From: Setomelanomma holmii
Lineage: Eukaryota; Ascomycota; Dothideomycetes; Pleosporales; Phaeosphaeriaceae
Assembly (NCBI GenBank): GCA_010015745.1
Contig: ML978203.1
Span: forward strand, 1 to 64,000
DNA length: 64,000 nucleotides
Direction of reading: 5' to 3'
Notes under the pieces: generated by a model
The model's input: only the letters and a program-made list of their open reading frames with translations
What the model was told of the DNA's origin: nothing
The model's database searches: none
Shown here: piece by piece, positions 46,922-57,385 of the stretch
Layout of the letters: every line of letters begins with the position of its first letter
Position numbering within the stretch: the first letter of the stretch is position 1
Position numbers and translations under genes: made by a program

Positions 46922-48100
46922 CTACAGCTTAATCTCTCCCTCAAACCCACCAACATGCCAAAAATTCGCCCTCAATGGGGTTACGCTCGTGTATCCCTGC
47001 GCAACAGCCCATCCGTCATTCCCCGGCTCAGCCTCCTCCACGCTCTCATACACATCCTTGAAGCTCGGTGCCCATTTGAAGTGCTTGTGCGTATACCGCA
47101 TATGGGGCTGGTCCGTCGGCGTCTCTGTGCCCGACGCGCCTCCATCCTTTAGCACCTGGCTATTGTCGCGCAACTCCTTCTTTCCGAATTTCTCTTCTTG
47201 CTTGCGGATCTGGCTCTCGATATCTGAGGGCGTGTCGTCTGCTTCGCTGGGGACTTCGACGACTTGGAAACACGAGCCGGATCTCCACTTGTTCTGAAGC
47301 ATGTTTGTCCAGAGGATCTTGCGGTCGCCAACCTTCTCGACTAGAGGCACATTAACGGTGTACAGGTGGGTGTTCGAATCCCAGTTGTCGTAGAGGTATT
47401 GTATGAGTTTTGCGCTGAGTTCAGATGCGTCTGATATTATGGTCGCGTCGTGGTTGCGGTCGAAGAAGGCGTAGGACAGGGCTATTGACTTGACGCCGCA
47501 TACTGCTGCTTCCATTGCGCCGCCTATTGTTCCACTGCTGAGAGAGAAAACAGCGGTACTGTTGCGGCCATAGTTGGGGCCAGACACGACGAGATCGATT
47601 GGGCCGCGGGACAAGAAGTAGTGGTAAAGACCAATCTGTACGCAGGACGCAGGTGTGGAGTCGACCAGGACCCATTCTTCATCGGTGCTGTGAGGTGGGA
47701 GCGGCGAGTTGTGCGTGGTGCCATGATTCGTAAGGCGACCTTCAGAGGTGGTCTGTAGAGGAGCGGGTCGGAAGTATGTTGGCTTGATCTATGGTAGGTC
47801 AGCTTGTTGTGCTCTGCTCAAAAGCCACTTGCAGAGCGCTGCATCTCGCAGTCTAGCTCTACGACGAGGCGCGAAGCGCAACATACCGACTTGCCAACGA
47901 GGTGTGCTTTGCCAATCCATGAGCGTTGTGTATGTGGGAGCACGACCGAGACAGTGTGACCATGCTTCTGTAATGTTGAGACTAGTGAGTGCACATATGG
48001 TGAAGACTGGTCTGAGGGCGGGCCGTCATCGTTGGTGATCTAGAGACGTTACTGGAATTCCTCCTTCCATTGAGCATGAAGAACATACAAGGATATGCAT
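46922..48100 (-). CDS. SurE-like 5'/3'-nucleotidase / acid phosphatase
   Basis: Exons 48100-48089, 48039-47887 and 47788-46922 give 343 aa. SurE enzymes are metal-dependent phosphatases acting on nucleoside monophosphates; fungal forms include Yarrowia Pho2. The start MHIL is a 12-base micro-exon, which joins to ITNDDGPPSDQSSPYVHSL, giving the metal-binding TNDDG motif of the family. Other marks: VVLPHTQRSWIGKAH, PASCVQIGLYH, then IDLVVSGPNYGRNSTAVF (the SGxNxGxN motif), GTIGGAMEAAVCGVKSIALS, and a long fungal C-terminal region. It ends with GGFEGEIKL. Two introns (98 and 49 bases). No signal peptide is visible, so it is probably cytosolic. Confidence 0.9.
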
Positions 48101-48485
48101 TTTGCAATAAGAAGCAGTTTTAGTGTATTGAGGTTGCTGAAACTCGAAAGACACGCCGAGGGGTATTCGCGGAAAGTGACGTGCTTGTTCCTAATTCACT
48201 ATCGATAAGTCCGAATCGCGTGGCTCCAGTCAGGAACCGAGTCGTTCTCGGTAAACTTTCCCCGATTTTTTCAACAACGAGTATGTGAAGAAAAGGGTCG
48301 CGCATGGGACTGGACTGTATGTGCGATTGAGAATAGTAATTGCGAGTTTTGCTACGTGCCTCTGCGCATTCAGGAGGTTGATGACAGAGCCAGATCCAAT
48401 AAGACCGCCAATGCTACCTGCGAATGCTACCTGCGAATGCTGGGAACCACGCCGAGCGAAACGGCGACCTTCCACCCGCTCTTGA
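48101..48485. other. Intergenic, with a 13-bp tandem repeat
   Basis: Promoter of the SurE gene and 3' flank of the Pif1 gene. ATGCTACCTGCGA is repeated in tandem (48411-48423, 48424-48436, then ATGCT). A minus ORF that continues from the Pif1 3' end in another frame has no domain. Confidence 0.55.
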
Positions 48486-51138
48486 CTACTCATCGTCCTC
48501 CGTTGCCCTCTTCTTCGCATTCGCTGCCTGCATCTTCCCGAGGATCGTCTTGCTCTTCGCCTTGCCATCGACCTGTTCGGCACGACTTAGGCTGCTATAG
48601 AATGATCTAACCTTCTCGTGCGCAATGACTTTCCTCGGGTCGAACCTCAAAATCTGTAGGCCTGCCATACTTGTAGCACGAGATAGCGCGACGTAAGCTT
48701 GGCCCTTCTCAAAGACACGTCCGAGGTCGACCCGTACGCGCTCTAGGGTTTGGCCTTGAGCCTTGTGAATTGAAAGTGCCCATGCGAGAATGAGTGGTAT
48801 TTGGCTGCGCGATGCCTGCACCTCGCCGTTCGGTAATTCAACCTTCCAGTCTTCGCGTTTGCAAAGCAGATCGCGAGTCGTTCCATCCGCGATTGCGAAC
48901 CGCACGACTGGGAAGACTTGCGCGGTGTTGAGGCCGAGTGTCGTCTTAGCCATTTCATTCTTCATGGCCTGCTCCGACGATCCCCCTTCAAGGAATGCTT
49001 CTTCGTCTTCCTTATACAGCACGAACATTTGCTCAGTCATGAAGCCAGTGACTTTGCCGAGAGACCCGTTAACAAGCGTATCGTCCATGTTCTTGACCAA
49101 CATGACTTGTGCACCTTTCTTCAAATGCACCACCTCAGGTACCATGCAGTTCTGGAGGAGCCTGTCGCGCTGCTCTTTGTTGGTGATCGTACCTCCATCC
49201 CTTGCTTCGAAACTGAAAGTTGTGCCGTGCAGCTGCTGCATGCGAAGATTATTCGCGCGGTCAACTTCTTGCCGAGTAGGGAAGAGCTCGGTAGCCTCGA
49301 TGTTATCGTCTGAAGCTGGCAGTGGGCGATCGAGTTGTCGAAAACGCGAGATTGAGTCTGGCGTTAGTCGACCTTCTCGCATCTCATTCAGCATACCCGC
49401 GAATACAGGGTCTTTCTGACGGAAAACGTGATGTAGCCCGATGGTGTGCTCGATAGAAGTGGTCCATGTTCCTGCATCGAATGCGAATTTCGAGGCTCGA
49501 CCGTAGTCTGGTACAGGTGGCAATTGGAAAAAGTCACCTGTGATGACGAGCTGGATGCCACCGAATGGTCTGCCATTGTTGCGAATCGTCCGAGCGATCT
49601 GCTCCAGCTTGTCGAACAGATCGCCGTCCACCATCGATACCTCGTCCATGATCAGGACTTTGGTGCGCATCCAGCGTTGCTTCGCCTTTGCATTTCGCCT
49701 AATCTTCTTCACTAGGTCTTCAGCAGGCTCTTTGCCGAGGCCAATACCCGCGAAGCTGTGCAAAGTGACACCACCGACATTGCATGCCGCAAGACCTGTT
49801 GACGCTGTGACGGCAACTCGATCTGGTTCGCGAACGTACTTTCGTCGCAGAGCTGCGATAATCTCTCGTAGTAGAACGGATTTACCAGTGCCTACAAGTT
49901 TCAGTAAATCGGAATCCGACGCTCATATGGCACTTACCGGCAGAACCAGTGAAGAAGACACTCTTCTTGCTCTCCGTGACGAGGTTGAGTACATTCTGTT
50001 GCTCCTCACTTAGAAAGATACGATGGACTGTGTTCTTTTTCCGCTTCTTGACGGCCTCCTTGACACCATCAACGGATGCATCGTTTTCCCTGTCCAGCTT
50101 TTTGTTCTGCTCGCGAAGGTTCTTTTGTTGTACCTTCAGGGCGCTTGCTGTTGTGTTCCATGGATATTGCGATTTCGGCCTAGGTGTAGAAACAACCTCC
50201 TGTTTCGTCTGGACCGTCTGCCTCTTCTTCGGACGCACCTCTTCCTCCATTTCTGACTCAATCTCGTCTTCCTTCGATTGCGAGCTTGCCTCCTTCTGGT
50301 TCTGCGACCACGGCAAGAATGCTCGCCTGGCCTTTGGCTTTGGTGCCTCTGACTTCTGAGGTGTCTTGAAGTGTTCTATAGGAGACGACGACCACGGTAT
50401 TGGCTGACTGCTGTCCAGATCTGTTCTTGGTAGAGCAGGTTGGGGTCGTGATTGAGAGTCCGAGTCTCTTGACCCGCTAGAGTTTGCTTTGGGGAGCTTT
50501 GGATACGTGACAGTGCCTTTCGTAGCAGGGTCCTCCTTGTCTAGATCAATGTCGCTATCGAAGTCGTCGTCGTCGAACAGGGCCGTTGCCAAGCCAGTAT
50601 TGCTGGTTCGGGCTGATGCATTATACGCAGCAGCATAATCATTCTCCTTCTCCATGCCCGCGATGTTCATAGTCGGATAGCTGAACAGGTCTTCTTGAGA
50701 GCTTAATGTCTTCGCTAACCCACTCGATGTCCTCTTAGTTCCCTGATTGTAAGACATCGACCCTTGTGGCCCCGCACCATTGTGCCTTGTACTGCCGGTC
50801 AATGGACGCGTCGCTGTGCTTTGTACGATTCCGTTCCGAGCGAATGTGGTTCCGAGGGATTGCTGCTTGGATGCGCGATTCGATGCGGGTGGAGAAACAG
50901 CGGCGTGGTGGTTCTGCACGGCTGCTTTGAACATAGTTGACGTCGTGAGTGGTCGAGTCAAGAAGTAGCCGTAGCAGGTGTGCGGCGAGGTCGAGCGTCG
51001 GTCGACTGCTTGTGGACGTGAGGCTTGATAGCGTGTCTGAGGCAGGTGCGTCCTTGGAGGGTGCGGCAAGACCGATGGCGATCCCTTGGGATAGGACAAT
51101 TTCAGTGACGCACCCAACCTAGCGAGAGCGAAAAGCAT
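48486..51138 (-). CDS. PIF1: Pif1-family 5'-3' DNA helicase
   Basis: Unwinds G-quadruplexes and R-loops, removes telomerase and maintains mitochondrial DNA. Exons 51138-49938 and 49891-48486 (46-base intron inside Walker A), 868 aa from the chosen ATG. Motifs: GSAGTGKSVLLREII (Walker A), TASTGLAACNVGG (Ia), VLIMDEVSMVDGDLFDKL (Walker B plus the Pif1 signature), LVITGDFFQLPPV (III), MLVKNMDD, and IHKAQGQTLERVRVDLG followed by AYVALSRATS (V/VI). The N-terminal ~380 residues are disordered. The region between 51138 and ATG 50934 reads like a mitochondrial presequence (Arg/Ser/Leu-rich, ending TRPLTTSTMFKAAV), so a mitochondrial form (start 51138) and a nuclear form (start 50934) are likely, as in yeast. 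A further in-frame ATG lies at 51201. Confidence 0.92.
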
Positions 51139-52147
51139 ACAGCACAGAAGTAGGGCAACGAGAAAGGAAAGTATTAGTGACAATGCGTCGAGAAAGTGCA
51201 TGCCCACACGGCGGGGAGTGGTGCTGGTGCAACGCCGGGCTTACGCGAACCAACAATAACGCGCTATCTCGGTCACGTGCTGGCGCGAATCCAGGCAGTT
51301 TCTTCGGCCCTACTCTCGGTGATCGCAACGTGTGTGAGACGAATCAGTCCAGCTCGCCTTGACGCAGCCTGTGTGCGTCAGTCCCAGGAATATTCGCATG
51401 ATGACAATTCTTCACTGCCCTGTCTGTGTGTGTGTGTGTGTGCTGTTTATGCAAATAGCGTGTCGTTCGGATTCGAGTCTGGTATGAATATGATCTATTG
51501 CTCTGCATATCCCATTAACCTCATGGTTCGCGTTTCACGAATCATGCTATATGTCGCGACCATTGAGTTCTCTGGCTTCCCTCACAAGACCCAGTATTTG
51601 CTCCAAAACCCTTCAATACGCCTCTAGGCGCAGGTTGGCCATTGCGGAAACTGTCGATGCAGTAGGCGTATCGGAAATCGATATGCAAGCAGACGTTCAA
51701 CGCTAATCAGAGAATTATAAGTAGATGCAGAACGCGTCGGACTGAGGAGGCGAATTCATATGCCAGCGAAAGAGGATGGCTGCTTTTGAGGTAGAAATAG
51801 GTATCAAAGGCGACATGAATGATGGGAAGATCGGGACTCAAAAGTCGAGCAAAAGACCGATCTAGAGCAAGGAAATTCATTGGAAAGCCACAAGCCGCCG
51901 AACATGATATCGCTCCAGGCAGCCCTGTGAGCAGACTGCGGAGGAAAATACAACTTGAAACAGCCATCAACGACAACCCCCGTACACCATTTTTGAGTAA
52001 GATACCCTCAAGTTGACATGGGCAGATAGCTAATGAGATGATTTGGAGATGGGAGTATCCAAGCGACACCCTTTGTAAACAATCTGGCATGTCGTAGAGA
52101 TGAGTCGAACAATGCAGCGCAGAGACAAACTGAACAGGACTTCGTGA
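51139..52147. other. Intergenic with (TG)n run
   Basis: Promoter of the Pif1 gene and 3' flank of the Pub1-like gene. A (TG)9-type dinucleotide run lies at about 51425-51442. No gene supported. Confidence 0.5.
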
Positions 52148-53881
52148 TCAACCCTGATATCCGCCGAAGCCATTCTGGTTGAAGTTGCCCTGTTGGGGTG
52201 CGCCCCATTGTTGCTGCTGAGGAGCACCACGACCGTACCCACCAGCGCTTTGCGGCGTCTGCATCTGCTGGTAGTTCATACCAGGACCACCAAAGCCCTG
52301 CTGTTGCTGGGCAAATGGTTGTCCGCCGGGGCTGGGTCCTGCCCGCGTATTAGATTGTGTTTTGCGATACTGCAGCTTCCTTCGATGCCGCTCACCTGAG
52401 GGTGACATGGGGCCACCCGGGCCACCACCACCACCGTATTGTGGGAAGTACGCGCTCGGAGTCTGAGGGTAAGCTGAGTTGGGACCAGCAGGGGAGTAGC
52501 CCTCGAATTGACCGGTGGGAGGACGGTCTTTGCCCCACTAAAAGAGATCGTAAGCTAAGAAAGAAATCGTAAAGAAACACTTCAACCTACGCTGCACTTG
52601 AGAGGTCGGCCGTTGACATTGTACCCATTAAGCTGACAAATGGCCATGGCCGCGTTCTCGTGCGTATCCATTTTGATGAAAGCAAAGCCACGATCCGACT
52701 GGAAGCGTGTTTCTGTGACATAGCCGAAATTTTGGAAAAGAGGAACCAGGTCAGACTGCGAAGTGTATGGTGTAAGATTGCCGACATAGCATGTGGTCTG
52801 CCATTGGGGAGTCTGCGCGACTACCATGTCATAGCTTTGAACACCATGGGTAGGGAAGTGGTGATGTCCGAAAGGAGTAGTTGGAGTCATGCCCATGGAA
52901 GCCATCGCTTGCTGCTGGGAGATGGACGGCTGCCCCTTCTGGTTGGCCCAGTTGCAGCGTATGGCGCGAGAACCAAGCCACTCGCCGTCCATGGAGCTGA
53001 GCGCGCGCTCAGCATCAGCACGATCGCGGAAGGCAACAAATCCGTATCCACGCGATCTGCCAGTCTTCATGTCCCACATGACGCGAGCTTCCGAAACGGG
53101 GCCGAAAGTAGAGAACGCCTGGAGCAAAACTTCATCGTTCACTTCGTTGGACAAGTCTCCGACGAAGATGTGGAAGTGGTTGGAAGTGTCCTCCTTGGCG
53201 GTGTTGTTCGACTGATAAGCCCAGTTGACACGAATTTCCTATCTGAGTCAGATGGCAGTCTCATGCCCCTCATGTAGTCGCGCTTACGTTGTTGTGGATG
53301 CGACGACCGTTGAGAGTTGCCATGCCTCGCTCTGCCGCGCCAGGGTCATCGTACTCTACAAATCCATAGTTGAAACCCTTGGAGTTCACCTGTTAGCCGT
53401 CAGTGCGCGTGTATTTCGCGACCAATGCAAGCTAGATCCAGACTGTGCTGCTCGATGCAAGCAATCATTGCAGCGCGCTGGAAGAGTATCTTACAGACGG
53501 AGAACTGACGGTTTTGTCTGGAATGATCTTGACGCTCTGGACATGTCCAGTTGTCTCAAAAATCTGACGCAGCACGTCTTCAGTGACTCGAGGGTCCAAT
53601 CCTCCCACGTATAGCGCTCGTTTGTTCGGCTCGGGCGCAGCGCGACGAGGCACGTAGCCGGGGCCGCCAGTGGATGGCGACATGGCGTCCATGGGGCCAC
53701 CGGGCAGGGGTGAGCCCATCGCAGTTGGGATGGGATTCGTGTTCTGCGGAATCACGACGGGCGCAAGCGGAGGAGGTGGCATATGCTGCTGCTGATGGCC
53801 CTGATTGCCTCCATCATATCCAGGGACGCCTCCAGAAGCTGGAGGAGGGGGTAAATTGCCAGATTGCTGCTGGTCGGCCAT
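52148..53881 (-). CDS. PUB1: Pub1/TIA-1-type three-RRM RNA-binding protein
   Basis: Binds poly(U)/AU-rich mRNA; yeast Pub1 and animal TIA-1 act in mRNA stability and stress granules. Exons 53881-53495, 53389-53288, 53238-52591, 52537-52396, 52338-52148; 489 aa. Three RRMs are clear: RRM1 with RALYVGGLDPRVTEDVL and GFVEYDD (residues ~88-160), RRM2 with HIFVGDLSNEVNDEVL and RGYGFVAFRD (~186-260), RRM3 with TTCYVGNLTPYTSQSDL and GFAFIKMDTHENAA (~305-375). The ends are low-complexity: Pro/Gly/Gln before RRM1, Gly/Gln/Asn-rich (prion-like) at the C-terminus. The last intron (52339-52395) is 57 bases long and has no stop, so retaining it would insert 19 mostly basic residues. It is divergent from the gene at 54895. 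Confidence 0.92.
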
Positions 53882-54894
53882 TGCTGCGAGAGGTATGCGC
53901 GGAGACTGGGTCGCGAAAGGCGCAAGGGGATAGAATATGCGTGTACTGGAGAAGTGAATTCTTTAGCAACCTGCTAGGCGATGCTGAAGTGCGACGTCGA
54001 CAAGGCCACGAGGAGTCGAGGTGGAGGACGAGGCAGGCGGCAAGGAAAGTCGTAAGGCGCGAGCAAGACCCAGATGCGCAAGGAAAGGGAAAGAGAAACA
54101 CAGGAAGAGAGGGCAAGGAGATGCGAAGAGACGCAAAGAACCGACGCCTGACAACGGAAAGCTGGTATGGCCTGGGCTCTGTGTGGGGTGAGGAGGGAGA
54201 GATTCGAAGGGTGAGCAGCAAGAATTAGCCCAAGCGCCGAATGCACAGCGGGCCGGGCTTTAGTTGGCCACGGGAGAGCCTTACCACGCCGCTTACTTTA
54301 CCAGCGACAGCTCGTTTTGTACCGCAGATCTGGAGGGGCTACTGCCGGCTGTTCTGCAATTTCGGCGGGGAGGTCTGCTGCTGCAAGGTGCTGTATCGAG
54401 GTCGAGTGCAGTGATCGAAGATCGCGTCAAATGCTAGTTTTCACGAGGAGGATGAGGTATGGTTGATATGGGAGTGACATTCATGATGCCTCAAGTATAG
54501 TACCATGACTGTACGTCAGTGCCTCTGTGGTACAATAACAACAGCATATGGTGCTCCCTCATCGATGCCCTGACCACGCGCGCCTGCCTCAAGAGGGTTC
54601 GAGGGGGTGCTTCAGGCAGGTGCGACTGTGAAATTTTGGAGGCTTGGCGCGTATTGGACGGCAGGTGCGCTTCGGCTGCTAAAGCTTGGTGGCACGCCAA
54701 TTTAGGCTCGACGCAGGTCGTTGGGCGGAGCGGAGGGTCCACCCGGTTGTGTCTGAGCACCACTCACGCATCACTGCAGCCCTCACGCATCGCGTCTGCG
54801 CGTCTGGACGTCGACTCCATTCACACCACGCAAACACCTTCGCACCTGCCCCCAACAATACCGCCTTGCGGAAAGTAGGACTCTTCTCACCAGT
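53882..54894. promoter_or_regulatory. Divergent promoter region, PUB1 / acidic protein
   Basis: 1.0 kb between the divergent start codons. CT-rich on the PUB1 coding sense close to its ATG (about 53960-54160), consistent with a promoter and long 5' UTR. No ORF supported. Confidence 0.5.
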
Positions 54895-55992
54895 ATGTCT
54901 GCAGTCAAAGAAGAAGTACCGACTCAAGATGCGCCCAAAGCTCAAACCATTGTCGGCGACCAGCACCTAGCCACACTCCAGAGCATGCTCAACCTGCTGT
55001 TCCTGCAATCTGGTCGCTTTATCAAAGAACAACAGTCTGGCGGTGGCACAGGACGCCAGAAACTAGCCTTGCAGCGCGCCGTACCCGTTGCAGCAGAGCG
55101 CTTTCATGACGCGCTCGACGAGCTGGAGAAGGAGGTGAGACTACGCCAAGTGGTGGTGAGGCGGGATCTCGCACTTTTGTACCAGGATCGGAGGAAGCGC
55201 GAGGTTGAAGCAAGGCAGAAGGAAGCAGAGAAGGCAAGGTTGGCTGCAGAGTCGAGAAGCGTAGGGAATGTGGAGACGAAGGTGGAAGAGGTCAAGATTG
55301 AAAAGGTCTCCACGCCAGCACAGCCTGAGGCACTCACGGAGACGGAGCCGGAGAAGAATGACGAGCCGGAGATGTCGCTAAAGCGGGAAGAGGAAAAGGT
55401 GCTTCCACCACCCATCGAAACTACAAATGAGCCAACGGAAGAGAGAGATCCCCTCTTTGATGGCACACCAACGACTGCGAATCTCCAGAACGATGATTTT
55501 GATTTTGACGCGATGTTTGGCGACGCCATGGAAACGACTGGCGACAACAGCAACCAGGACAACATGATGGATACTTCAGGCGACATGGACTTTAACTTTG
55601 ACGAAGACCCATCGCTCCTGCGCGGCCTTGAAGACTTTGCCAAGAGCGGCGAGGACGAAAATGCTGCACAAAACGCTTCCACCATCGATATCAACATGAC
55701 TATGGCTGACCTCCCAGACTTACATACCACCACCAATGCGCCAGTCGAACAACTAGCAGAGCAACTAGCGACTACAAAGGTCGAAGAATCGCAAACTACA
55801 CAACCTCCTGCCGACACCACTACCAACAACGATGCTTCGAATAACGATTCTGCAAATAACAATGCTGCAAACGACGACGGGATGGGCGGGATGGTCACCG
55901 AGACAGCGAACCTCGACGACCTCTTTGACCTGGACGAGTATGCAAATCCGGAGGACTCGGCGTTCGACGATGCCTTTTTCAATTTCGAGTAA
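54895..55992 (+). CDS. Acidic nuclear protein, possibly Mediator tail subunit (Med2-like)
   Basis: A single exon, 365 aa. The first ~70 residues are helical and hydrophobic (QHLATLQSMLNLLFLQSGRF), followed by a predicted coiled coil (HDALDELEKEVRLRQVVVRR to about residue 124). The remainder is very acidic and rich in Asp, Asn, Thr, with repeated patches such as DDFDFDAMFGDAME, DMDFNFDEDPSLLRGLEDF and LDDLFDLDEYANPEDSAF, ending DDAFFNFE. This layout, a short helical N-terminus and an Asp/Asn-rich tail resembling an acidic activator, recalls fungal Med2/Med29-like subunits. The match is by composition and layout only. What is seen: no introns, and strong negative charge. Nuclear location is inferred. 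Confidence 0.6.
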   Translation: MSAVKEEVPTQDAPKAQTIVGDQHLATLQSMLNLLFLQSGRFIKEQQSGGGTGRQKLALQRAVPVAAERFHDALDELEKEVRLRQVVVRRDLALLYQDRRKREVEARQKEAEKARLAAESRSVGNVETKVEEVKIEKVSTPAQPEALTETEPEKNDEPEMSLKREEEKVLPPPIETTNEPTEERDPLFDGTPTTANLQNDDFDFDAMFGDAMETTGDNSNQDNMMDTSGDMDFNFDEDPSLLRGLEDFAKSGEDENAAQNASTIDINMTMADLPDLHTTTNAPVEQLAEQLATTKVEESQTTQPPADTTTNNDASNNDSANNNAANDDGMGGMVTETANLDDLFDLDEYANPEDSAFDDAFFNFE

Positions 55993-56614
55993 CGGTATCA
56001 AACCATCCCTTCGTCCCGAAAACAAAAGTCACCTCCATTGGCTCATGGCAGGTTTGCAATGTGTGCATTCGATGTTATGGCATTTAAGGAAAAATTTTAG
56101 ACAGTAAGTTCCACTCAAGCGCTGTATGGAAGAGCAGTAGATACCCCTAGACACATATTCCAAGTTATCTACCTTCACTAAAAATGAGAAATCGATCATG
56201 TGGCCGCAGGTGTTCCGCACATATGCAGGACTTTGTTGTTGGGAACGCGAAAGATTGCCGTGCAATGGTATGAACGTGCACTCGTTTACAGAGCTGTGCC
56301 TTTATTAGGCTCAGGACGAGATTCTGAGGATATCGCATGCTCGAATGCTATGATATACCTTCTGCGACTGACACGTGCCTTCTAAAACATTGTAAGCAGC
56401 GCAATGGAATGTATGAGCCGCGTAGCGTAATAAGCGTAAATGAGGTATATATGAGTCAATCAAATGAAGTATGCATTTCATGATGTGCGCACATGATTAA
56501 CAGTCATATATACCATATGTTTCACTCATATTTTGGACATTGGACAAGGGAAAGACGCTGGTATTAAGCTTCATCGTAGCCACGATATCACTCAGGAAAA
56601 CCTGCAGTCTTCGG
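55993..56614. other. Convergent intergenic region
   Basis: AT-richer 3' flanks of two converging genes. Nothing supported. Confidence 0.5.
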
Positions 56615-57202
56615 TTAATGGTCCTTGCTCGTCTGTTCCAATACATGCTCAGCTCCAAGCCCAGCATCTCCATGCGTGATAATAGTCCGGTCACCTAACT
56701 TGTACGTCGTCCACGAACCAGGGTACAAAGTTTGTCTGAACCCTTCCTTCAGCTGCGTCGATGCCCTTCCCCACGTCAATAGCCGCATGACATTGCGCAC
56801 TTGCAATTCCACCTGCTCCTTATCATACTTGTGTCTCCACTCGCGATGTGTACGCTCAATCAAATGCTCGGTACGTGCACGCACAATATGCTCCGCCGTC
56901 AAGCCTTCACGGGCAGTGACTCTCTCGACGAGCTTTTGGGCAGTGTACGTGCGACCTTCCTTGACTTCGTATATCCAGCAGGCCGCGATGATGGAGAAAA
57001 TGTCGTGGGAGCGGACTCGGCCCTCTTTGTGGGCTTTGCCCAGATTCGAGCTGATGCTGAGGAACTCGTCGGACAGGTCGATGTAAAATGTGCGGAGAAG
57101 CTCGAGGAGACTTTCTTGGAAGCGGATGGCATTGCCGATACGAGAGATCGCGATCTCGGCAAGTTGAGCGATGCGGTCGTCAACCAGTAGGAGGTCGATC
57201 AT
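56615..57202 (-). CDS. Hypothetical protein, 195 aa
   Basis: A single ORF, ATG 57202. The sequence is mostly alpha-helical and charged: MIDLLLVDDRIAQLAEIAIS, then IFSIIAACWIYEVKEGRTYT, then EHLIERTHREWRHKYDKEQV, and TLYPGSWTTYKLGDRTIIT near the end. No signal or membrane segment. I do not recognise the family. It lies 183 bases beyond the stop codon side of the membrane-protein gene on the same strand. An upstream exon is possible, since the ORF starts abruptly. Confidence 0.55.
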   Translation of the reverse strand: MIDLLLVDDRIAQLAEIAISRIGNAIRFQESLLELLRTFYIDLSDEFLSISSNLGKAHKEGRVRSHDIFSIIAACWIYEVKEGRTYTAQKLVERVTAREGLTAEHIVRARTEHLIERTHREWRHKYDKEQVELQVRNVMRLLTWGRASTQLKEGFRQTLYPGSWTTYKLGDRTIITHGDAGLGAEHVLEQTSKDH

Positions 57203-57385
57203 GGTGTCTCACAAGAACTCTTCCAGTACGCGGTCCACTTGTATGTCTTTTCGCGACTCTTCTCCAAAGTAATTGTTCGCCGGTAAGTCGATATCGCTCC
57301 CATTGGGAGTGTTTCTGTCGAGCCAATCATGGAGAAGATTCATTTCTATTCCACGTCCTTCGTATCTCGCCGACTTCATCTTGAC

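Noticed and set aside
51425..51442. (TG)n run as a functional element
   Set aside because: Simple dinucleotide microsatellite with no supporting context.
55104..55982. 292-codon Ser-rich minus ORF
   Set aside because: Exact antisense of the acidic protein gene; Asp/Glu codons read as Ser/Val in reverse.
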